This document shows, in pieces, positions 58,042 through 64,000 of a stretch of 64,000 nucleotides of DNA; position 1 is the stretch's first letter; each line of letters starts with the position of its first letter. Both the position numbers and the translations under genes were made by a program. The DNA is from VRUE01 sp963817945 (lineage in GTDB: Bacteria; Actinomycetota; Thermoleophilia; Solirubrobacterales; 70-9), in contig CAWFQH010000005.1 of the NCBI GenBank assembly GCA_963817945.1, positions 62,001 through 126,000 on the forward strand. The letters run 5' to 3'. The notes under the pieces were generated by a model, which was given only the letters and a program-made list of their open reading frames with translations, was not told the origin of the DNA and made no database searches.

Positions 58042-59483
58042 CGGCTGTCGCCGAGTGCGACGTCGCCGTCATCGGCGGCGGCGCCGCCGGTCTGTGGACG
58101 GCATTGCGGGCGGCCGAGCTCGGCGGCTCCGTCTGCCTCGTCTCCCGCACGCCGCTCTCGCAGAGCGCCAGCTTCTGGGCTCAGGGCGGGCTCGCCGCCG
58201 CGCTCGAGCCTGGGGACTCCCCCGCCCGTCACGCCGCGGACACGATCGCCGCCGGCCGCGGCCTCTGTCGGCCCGCGGCGGTAGAGGCGCTGACCGAGGA
58301 GGCCCCGGCCGCAGTGCGGGAGCTACGCGAGCGCGGCGTCGCTTTCGACCTCGAGCCGGATGGGAGCTTGGCGCTGGGCCTCGAGGGCGGGCACACGCGG
58401 CGGCGCATCGTCCATGCGGGCGGCAGCCAGACGGGGCATGAGATCACCTCGAAGCTGGCGGCGATGGTCGCCGCGGAGCGGCGGATCAATGTCTACGAGC
58501 AGACCTCCGCGGTCGCCCTATGGAGCGACGGCGAACGCTGCCACGGAGTGCTGACCGACGCCCGCCCGATCGCGACCTCCGCGACCGTGGTCGCGACGGG
58601 CGGCGCCGCGGCGCTGTGGCAGCGCACCACCAACCCCTGGGGCGCGATCGGGGCCGGTCCGACGATGGCGTCCGCCGCCGGCGCCGACCTCGCAGACCTC
58701 GAGCTGTGTCAGTTCCATCCCACCGCGCTGTCGCTGCCGGGCACCCGTTTTGACGGGGTCCTGATTACCGAGGCGGTGCGGGGCGAGGGAGCAACGCTGC
58801 TCGACGCCTCCGGCCGCCGCTTCACCGACGAGCTGGCCCCCCGCGACGCCGTCACCGCCGCGATCCTCGACCGTCTCGAGGCCGACGGCGGCACCAGCGT
58901 CCAGCTCGACTTGCGTGGCATCGAGCCAGAGCGGTTCCCCAACGTCTTCGCCTCGCTCGCAGAGGCCGGCCTCGACGGACGCGCGGAACCCGTGCCGGTC
59001 GCCCCCGCCGCCCACTACACGATGGGCGGGATCGCCGTCGACCTCGACGGACGCTCCTCGCTGACGGGGCTCTACGCGGTCGGCGAGTCCGCCTGCACCG
59101 GGCTGCACGGGGCCAACAGGCTCGCCTCGAACTCGCTCAGCGAGTGCTTCGTCTTCGGCGGCCGCGCCGCTGCGGCGGCGCTCGCCGAGAGTCACCCAGG
59201 CGAACGACCGCCGCCGCCGGACTGGCGCTTCGAGCCGCCGACCGAAGCGACGCGCGAGTCGGTCTGGCGGCTGGCCGGGCCGCTGCGGCGGCCGGAGCTG
59301 CTGCGGCAGCTCTGCGACGACCCCTATCCGCTCGCGGCGGCGATTGCCCAGAGCGCCTTGGAGCGTGGGGAGTCGCGCGGGGGTCACCTCAGGGTCGACT
59401 TCCCCGGCCTCGACCCCGATCTCGACGGCATTCACATCGTCATCGGCCGCGACGGCACCACCCGGCGCGAACCCTGGCGCTGA
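58038..59483 (+). CDS. nadB: L-aspartate oxidase
   Basis: NadB oxidises aspartate to iminoaspartate, the first step of NAD synthesis. The FAD fold CDVAVIGGGAAGLWTALRAA is followed by SASFWAQGGLAAAL, HRAGG-like HAGGSQTGHEI, HPTAL and HYTMGGIAVDLDGRSSLTGLYAVGE with ANRLASNSLSE. The C-terminal helical domain is short, giving about 481 residues. No ATG, GTG or TTG precedes the FAD loop in frame; ATA 58038 (reading as MAAVAECDVAVIGG) is the best position. TTG 58104 would delete the loop. A start mutation, ATA start or sequence error are possible. Confidence 0.85.
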   Translation: MAAVAECDVAVIGGGAAGLWTALRAAELGGSVCLVSRTPLSQSASFWAQGGLAAALEPGDSPARHAADTIAAGRGLCRPAAVEALTEEAPAAVRELRERGVAFDLEPDGSLALGLEGGHTRRRIVHAGGSQTGHEITSKLAAMVAAERRINVYEQTSAVALWSDGERCHGVLTDARPIATSATVVATGGAAALWQRTTNPWGAIGAGPTMASAAGADLADLELCQFHPTALSLPGTRFDGVLITEAVRGEGATLLDASGRRFTDELAPRDAVTAAILDRLEADGGTSVQLDLRGIEPERFPNVFASLAEAGLDGRAEPVPVAPAAHYTMGGIAVDLDGRSSLTGLYAVGESACTGLHGANRLASNSLSECFVFGGRAAAAALAESHPGERPPPPDWRFEPPTEATRESVWRLAGPLRRPELLRQLCDDPYPLAAAIAQSALERGESRGGHLRVDFPGLDPDLDGIHIVIGRDGTTRREPWR

Positions 59484-59551
59484 CACGTTCGCGCTAATCC
59501 TCGGATAGCGGGACGAAGTGCGAACGCAGCTCGGCGGCTAGCGTCTGCCCG

Positions 59552-61522
59552 GTGCTGCTCGGGGTCGACGTAGGCGGAACCTTCACCGACGCCGTCCTTA
59601 TCGACGGGGAGGCGGTTCACACCGCAAAGCTGCCAACGACGCCGGAGGACCAGTCGGTGGGGGTGATCAGCGTCGTCGAGGAGGTCCTGCGGCGGGCCGG
59701 CACTAAGGCCTCGGCCGTCGCGTCGTTCGCGCACGGGATGACGGTCGGCACCAATGCGCTGCTGGAGGAAGACGGAGCCCGCACGGCCTTGATCGCCACC
59801 CGCGGCTTCGGCGACCTGCTCGAGATCGGCCGCCAGGACCGCCCGCATCTCTACCGGCTCTGCAGCCCGAAGCCGATCCCTTTGATCGAGCCAGAGCTGC
59901 GCTTCGAGGCGAGGGAGCGAGTCGGGCCCGAGGGCCCACTCGAGCCGCTCGGCCCCGAGGAGCCACAGCGACTGGCGGAGCTGGTTCGCGAAAGCGGGGC
60001 GGAGTCGGTCGCCGTCTGCCTGCTCTTCTCCTACCTCGATCCCGCCCACGAGCAGGCCATCGCCGAGTGTCTGCGACGGGAGCTGCCGGACGTTCACGTC
60101 TCTGCCTCGCATGAGGTGCTGCCGCGCTTCCGTGAGTTCGAGCGCTGCTCGACGACGGCGATCGACGCCTACCTCTCGCCGCTCCTCGGCCGCTACCTGG
60201 CGCGACTGGGGACGTCGGCAGCGCAGGCGGGTCTACCGCAACCGCTGGTGATGCGCTCGTCGGGCGGCGTCGCAAGCGCCGAAGAGGCGGCGCGCTCCGG
60301 CGCCTGGAGCGTTCTCTCCGGCCCTGCCGGTGGCGCTGTCGGCGCCGGCCTCCTCGCCAGCTCCTGCGGCGAAGGCAACGCGATCGGTCTCGACATGGGC
60401 GGCACGTCCTGCGACGTCTGTGTGGTCGAGGAGGGAACGGTGCGCCGCACCGACTCGCGCCGCATCGGCGGCCGCGTGATCCAGCTGCCGATGGTCGACG
60501 TGCACACCGTCGGCGCGGGCGGGGGCTCGATCGGGTGGCGTGACGCCGGGGGTGCGCTGCGGGTCGGCCCTCGCTCCGCCGGCGCCGACCCCGGCCCGGC
60601 GTGTTACGGGCGCGGAGGAACCGAGCCGACCGTGACCGACGCCAACCTGCTGCTGGGCCGGCTCGCTACCGACTCGACCCTGGCCGGTGGAGTCGCGCTT
60701 GAGGTCGACGCCGCCCGGCGGGCAGTGTCCTCGCTCGCCCGAACGCTGGGCCTCTCCGAGCTCGAGACCGCCGAAGGCATCGCCAGGGTCGCCGACCAGG
60801 AGATGGTGCGGGCCCTGCGCGTCGTCACCGTCGAGCGCGGCGTCGACCCGCGCCGCTTCGCCCTGCTGCCGTTCGGCGGCGCCGGGCCGATGCACGCCGC
60901 CGCACTCGCCGGCGAGCTCGGCATCGAGCGAATCCTCTGTCCCCGCGCCGGCGGCGTCCTCTCGGCGCTCGGGCTATGCGCCTCCGACCGCCGCCGTGAC
61001 ACTGCCCGTACGGTGATGCTGAGCGGCATCGACCTCAACGCGGCGCGGATCGCGGCCGAGGTCGAGGAGCTGGCGGCGCGCCTCGGCAACTCGGATGGGG
61101 CGGAGCTGGAGGCCGTCTACGAGCTGCGCTATGTCGGCCAGGCCTTCGAGCTGCCCGTGCCGGCTAGCCCTCGCCCCGACCCAGCCGACCTCGTCGCCCG
61201 CTTCGAGCAGGCACACGAGGAGCGCTTTGGCCACCGCGATCCCGAGGGGGAAGTTGTGCTCGTCCACATTCGCCTTGCAGCGATCACGCCCGGCCCCAGG
61301 CCCCGCCTCAGCGCGGATGCCGACGGCGTCGAGGAGGGCAGCCGCGAGGTCCGCTTCGACGGCGAGTGGGTCGAGACGCAAATCGTCCGCGGCGAGCCCG
61401 GCGCTGGCTTCGTCGCCGAGGGCCCGGTTGTCTATGAGCTCCCTGAGGCGACCTTTGTCGTCCCGCCCGGCTGGCGCAGCAAGGTCGACGACACCGGCAC
61501 GATTCACGCGGAGGCGGGATGA
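59552..61522 (+). CDS. hyuA: Hydantoinase/oxoprolinase family protein, A subunit
   Basis: The 656-residue ASKHA-fold ATPase starts LLGVDVGGTFTDAVLIDG and has HGMTVGTNALLEEDGARTAL, SGPAGGAVGAG, LDMGGTSCDV and GAGGGSIGWRDAGGALRVGPRS. HyuA-type proteins act with HyuB in ATP-dependent opening of hydantoins, 5-oxoproline or acetone carboxylation. The substrate cannot be told. GTG 59552; its ATGA overlap with hyuB indicates coupled synthesis. Confidence 0.9.
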   Translation: MLLGVDVGGTFTDAVLIDGEAVHTAKLPTTPEDQSVGVISVVEEVLRRAGTKASAVASFAHGMTVGTNALLEEDGARTALIATRGFGDLLEIGRQDRPHLYRLCSPKPIPLIEPELRFEARERVGPEGPLEPLGPEEPQRLAELVRESGAESVAVCLLFSYLDPAHEQAIAECLRRELPDVHVSASHEVLPRFREFERCSTTAIDAYLSPLLGRYLARLGTSAAQAGLPQPLVMRSSGGVASAEEAARSGAWSVLSGPAGGAVGAGLLASSCGEGNAIGLDMGGTSCDVCVVEEGTVRRTDSRRIGGRVIQLPMVDVHTVGAGGGSIGWRDAGGALRVGPRSAGADPGPACYGRGGTEPTVTDANLLLGRLATDSTLAGGVALEVDAARRAVSSLARTLGLSELETAEGIARVADQEMVRALRVVTVERGVDPRRFALLPFGGAGPMHAAALAGELGIERILCPRAGGVLSALGLCASDRRRDTARTVMLSGIDLNAARIAAEVEELAARLGNSDGAELEAVYELRYVGQAFELPVPASPRPDPADLVARFEQAHEERFGHRDPEGEVVLVHIRLAAITPGPRPRLSADADGVEEGSREVRFDGEWVETQIVRGEPGAGFVAEGPVVYELPEATFVVPPGWRSKVDDTGTIHAEAG

Positions 61523-63033
61523 GCGCACTGGACCCGGTGACGCTGCAAGTGATGGTCGGCGGGCTGCGGGCTGCCTGCGACGAGATGGGGGCGACGCTGA
61601 TCCGCTCCGCCTACTCGGCCAACATCAAGGAGCGCCATGACTGCTCGACTGCGCTGTTCGACAGCAGCGGCGAGCTAGTGATGCAGGCGGAGCACATCCC
61701 CGTCCACCTCGGCTCGATGCCGGACGCCGTCGCCGCCGTCCTCGACGAGGAGCATCGCCCTGGCCTCGCCTGGGTGCTCAACGACCCCTACCGGGGCGGC
61801 ACGCATCTTCCCGACGTCACCCTGATCTCCGCCGTCTTCGCTGGCGGCGAGCTGCTCGGCTTCGCCGCCTGCCGCGCCCACCACGCCGATGTCGGGGGCC
61901 CGACGCCGGGCGGGATGCCGGCTCGCTCGCGGGCGCTGAGCGAAGAGGGCGTCATCGTCCCGCCCACCCCGGTCGGGGGCGGGACGCTCGAGGAACTGGC
62001 AGCGCAGATGCGCGCCCCACGACAGCGTCTGGCCGACTTTCGCGCCCAGCTTGCGGCGAACCGGATCGGGGAGCAACGACTCAGCGAGCTGGTCGAGCGC
62101 CACGGCCTCGAGCGCCTCCGGCTCGGCATGGAGGAAATCCTCGCCTACGCCGAGCGCCGCACCCGCGCCGCCCTCGCGGCGCTGCCCGACGGGACCTACA
62201 GCGCTGAGGACCTGCTCGAGGACGACGGCGATGGAAGCGCCCGCGATGTCACCCTGCGGGTCGCCGCGACGATTGCAGACGACCGGCTCCGGCTCGACTT
62301 CGGCGGCACCGATCCCGAGATCGACGGCAACCTCAACTGTCCTCTCTCGGTGACGAAATCGGCGGCGTTCTTCGCCGTGCGCGCCCTCACCGATCCCGAT
62401 GCGCCCCCCTCCGCCGGCGCCTACCGGCCGATCGAGATCGCCGCCCCAGCGGGCTGCCTGCTCAACGCCCGCTACCCGGCCGCGGTCGCCGCCGGGAACG
62501 TCGAGACGTCCAGCCGGGTCGCCGATCTCGTTATCTCCGCCCTGGCTGGGGCCCGCCCCGTCCCCGCCCAGGGACAGGGGACGATGAACAACCTCACCCT
62601 CGCCAACGAGGAGTTCACCTACTACGAGACGCTCGGCGGCGGCCAGGGGGCCTGCCCGGACGCCGACGGCCCGAGCGCGATCCACGTCGCCATGTCGAAC
62701 ACGCTCAACACGCCGGTCGAGGCCCTGGAGACGGAGTTCCCCCTGCGCGTGCGCAAGCTGGCGTTACGCCGCGACAGCGGCGGCAGCGGCCTGCACCGAG
62801 GTGGCGAGGGGATCGTGCGGGAGGTGGAAGCGCTGGCGCCGATGCGCTACACCCTGCTCACCGAGCGCCGCCGACACGCCCCGCGGGGCCGCGATGGAGG
62901 CGGTGACGGTGCCCCGGGGCGCAACCTGCTGAACGGCGAGGAATTGCCCGCCAAGGTCGAAGGAGAACTGCATCCGGGGGACAAATTGCGCCTGGAAACG
63001 CCGGGCGGCGGCGGTTTGTCAACACAACCTTAA
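61519..63033 (+). CDS. hyuB: Hydantoinase B/oxoprolinase family protein
   Basis: The 504-residue partner of HyuA has DPVTLQVMVGGLRAACDEMG, SANIKERHDCSTALFD, HIPVHLGSMPDAV, NDPYRGGTHLPDVTLI, ADVGGPTPGGMPA and YETLGGGQGACPDADGPSAI, all typical of the B subunit. ATG 61519 overlaps hyuA. No racemase or carbamoylase gene is nearby, so the pathway is open. Confidence 0.9.
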   Translation: MSALDPVTLQVMVGGLRAACDEMGATLIRSAYSANIKERHDCSTALFDSSGELVMQAEHIPVHLGSMPDAVAAVLDEEHRPGLAWVLNDPYRGGTHLPDVTLISAVFAGGELLGFAACRAHHADVGGPTPGGMPARSRALSEEGVIVPPTPVGGGTLEELAAQMRAPRQRLADFRAQLAANRIGEQRLSELVERHGLERLRLGMEEILAYAERRTRAALAALPDGTYSAEDLLEDDGDGSARDVTLRVAATIADDRLRLDFGGTDPEIDGNLNCPLSVTKSAAFFAVRALTDPDAPPSAGAYRPIEIAAPAGCLLNARYPAAVAAGNVETSSRVADLVISALAGARPVPAQGQGTMNNLTLANEEFTYYETLGGGQGACPDADGPSAIHVAMSNTLNTPVEALETEFPLRVRKLALRRDSGGSGLHRGGEGIVREVEALAPMRYTLLTERRRHAPRGRDGGGDGAPGRNLLNGEELPAKVEGELHPGDKLRLETPGGGGLSTQP

Positions 63034-63049
63034 ATTCATCACAAAAGGC

Positions 63050-63078
63050 TTGGCGTTTCGGTTTGCCTCGTCTAGAAT
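63050..63078 (+). promoter_or_regulatory. Sigma70-type promoter for the DUF1802 gene
   Basis: TTGGCG (63050-63055), 17 bases, then TAGAAT (63073-63078). This is a good match to a vegetative promoter, with AT-rich sequence upstream (63019-63046). The start codon is about 88 bases downstream. Confidence 0.55.
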
Positions 63079-63166
63079 GCCCGGCTCGGGCGGGGCTTCC
63101 GCCTGGGCGGGTTCGAGGTGCACGCCTCCTGTCGCACGTCACCGGCCTTCTTAGGTACAGATCGAT

Positions 63167-63796
63167 ATGCCAATCGCGCTAAAGGAATGGGCAGTAACGG
63201 TGCGCGCTCTCGCTGAGGGCGAGCAGCTGCTGACCCTGCGCAAGGGTGGCATCCGTGAGGAGAACAAGCATTTCGAGCTCCAGCACGAACGCTTCTTCCT
63301 CTACCCCACCTTCGACCACCAACGGAACAACCTGGTGCGCGAGTCCCACCATCCCGAGCTGCGCCGCGCGCTTGAGGAGGGAGTCTGGCCCGACGAGGAG
63401 CCGCCGCCGCGGGCGCTGCTCCAGGATGGCGGCATCCCGCAGCCCGACCGGGTGCGGCTGCGTTGCTGGGCCGAGGTGACCGACCACCTGACGATCACCA
63501 ATCCCCGAGTCGTCGACGAGCTTTCCCCCTTCTACGTTTGGACCCCCGACTACGCCGAGAAGCGGCTCAACTGGAAGCGCCGCCACCCGCTGCACATCCT
63601 GCTGCTGCGGGTCCACCGCATCCCGCGCCCGGTGACGGTCCGCGTCCACGAGGAGTACCACGGCTGCCGTTCCTGGGTCGAAATCGACCGCGAACTGCCC
63701 TTTGAGGGCACCCCGGTGATGGCCGACGAGGAGTTCGACCGTGCCCGCGCCGAGATCCACAATCTCTGCACCGATGCAGAGCCCGCGCTGGTTTAA
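63167..63796 (+). CDS. DUF1802 family protein
   Basis: The 209-residue soluble protein starts MPIALKEWAVTVRALAEGEQ and has LLTLRKGGIREE, FELQHERFFLYPTFDHQ and HILLLRVHRIPRPVTV, which fit DUF1802. No catalytic motif is evident. It lies in its own transcript between hyuB and RNA-like element copy 3. Function unknown. Confidence 0.8.
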   Translation: MPIALKEWAVTVRALAEGEQLLTLRKGGIREENKHFELQHERFFLYPTFDHQRNNLVRESHHPELRRALEEGVWPDEEPPPRALLQDGGIPQPDRVRLRCWAEVTDHLTITNPRVVDELSPFYVWTPDYAEKRLNWKRRHPLHILLLRVHRIPRPVTVRVHEEYHGCRSWVEIDRELPFEGTPVMADEEFDRARAEIHNLCTDAEPALV

Positions 63797-63802
63797 GAAC
63801 CG

Positions 63803-63931
63803 ATCTAGGGCCGCCTGGCCAAGCAGATCAAGGACGCAGGGAGGGCTGATGAGGGGAGCGCACTTTTCCGTGCGCGACCCGAAGCAGCCGACCGAGGACG
63901 CCGAGATGCGCAGCGCCAGGCGGCCCTAGAT
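63803..63931 (+). ncRNA. Structured RNA-like element, copy 3
   Basis: Bases 63803-63819 and 63915-63931 form a perfect 17-bp helix. The enclosed core carries the shared AAGCAG, AAGGACGCAGGGAGGGCT, GAGGGGAGCGCAC hairpin and GAGGACGCCGAGATGCGC blocks. It begins 7 bases past the DUF1802 stop. The gene it might control lies beyond the window; AGAGA/TCTCT followed by TTTT at about 63942-63962 could be a downstream hairpin. Confidence 0.65.
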
Positions 63932-64000
63932 GCCTTGGGTAGAGACCGAATCTCTCAGTTTTACGGCCCGCCACGACAGCGGCGACACAGCCTTCGCCGA

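Noticed and set aside
63860..63900. Hammerhead-like CTGATGAG in RNA-like copy 3
   Set aside because: The matching GAAAC block is missing and copies 1 and 2 lack CTGATGA, so a ribozyme reading is not supported.

Overview
The window is GC-rich (estimated by eye) and almost fully coding. GTG starts are frequent, many gene pairs overlap by four bases (ATGA or GTGA), and gene content is actinobacterial: GuaB3-type IMP dehydrogenase-like protein, a fused NnrE-NnrD repair enzyme, A2-type aa3 oxidase with a YSHP motif, DUF3352 and DUF1802 proteins, Lys/Arg-tailed secreted proteins. This fits a deep-branching actinobacterium such as Thermoleophilia/Solirubrobacterales. That placement is inference; there is no rRNA here to test it. 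No stretch longer than about 300 bases lacks a gene, and I saw no tRNA, rRNA, CRISPR array, phage or transposase.

Layout. 1-4.7 kb: greA, a frameshifted secreted RTX-like protein, trxB, a flippase-like membrane protein and a PAP2 phosphatase. 4.7-11 kb: an unusual haem-copper-oxidase-like cluster. Its subunit II-like protein has lost nearly all CuA ligands and its subunit I-like protein has lost five of six haem/CuB ligands. It is followed by haem O synthase (ctaB) and two small membrane proteins, is flanked by two copies of a structured RNA-like element, and is followed by a CBS protein, a dihaem cytochrome c lipoprotein and haem A synthase. 11-17.4 kb (minus strand): the orthodox oxidase operon ctaC-ctaD-(USP-like)-ctaE plus a surface protein. 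17.4-26 kb: glycosyltransferase, small membrane proteins, AtzG-like/amidase pair, an ABC-2 exporter and a GH63-like hydrolase. 26-38 kb: infA, CCA-adding-type nucleotidyltransferase, alr, nnr, DUF3352 lipoprotein, glmS, glmM, rpsI-rplM, then a c-di-AMP-type riboswitch before an M23 peptidase. 38-41.5 kb: Zur-like regulator with ZIP transporter, a GxGD membrane protein and a PadR operon. 41.5-54.4 kb: guaA-guaB3, sugar kinase, D,D-carboxypeptidase, LysM, pyrF, HU, tldE-tldD, roadblock protein, cation efflux, rdgB, rph and a Flp pilin. 54.5-64 kb: GGDEF/HD-GYP protein, glycosyltransferase, nadB, hyuA-hyuB, DUF1802 and a third copy of the RNA-like element.

Three things stand out. First, the pseudo-oxidase pair sits beside haem O and haem A synthesis genes and contrasts with the intact oxidase 7 kb away. 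Second, a three-copy intergenic element (4727-4830, 8589-8705, 63803-63931) has a conserved core, but each copy is closed by a different, fully or nearly fully complementary helix. Third, a three-copy palindromic element of 78-86 bp lies inside rpsI, inside a D,D-carboxypeptidase gene and in one intergenic gap, with arms that also covary.

Caution on gene integrity. At least ten conserved genes (including guaA, rph, ctaC, nnr, tldD, tldE) are split by single-base indels, several of them in runs of C/G. This looks more like consensus error than biological decay, so these genes are annotated as repaired genes with the break point stated.
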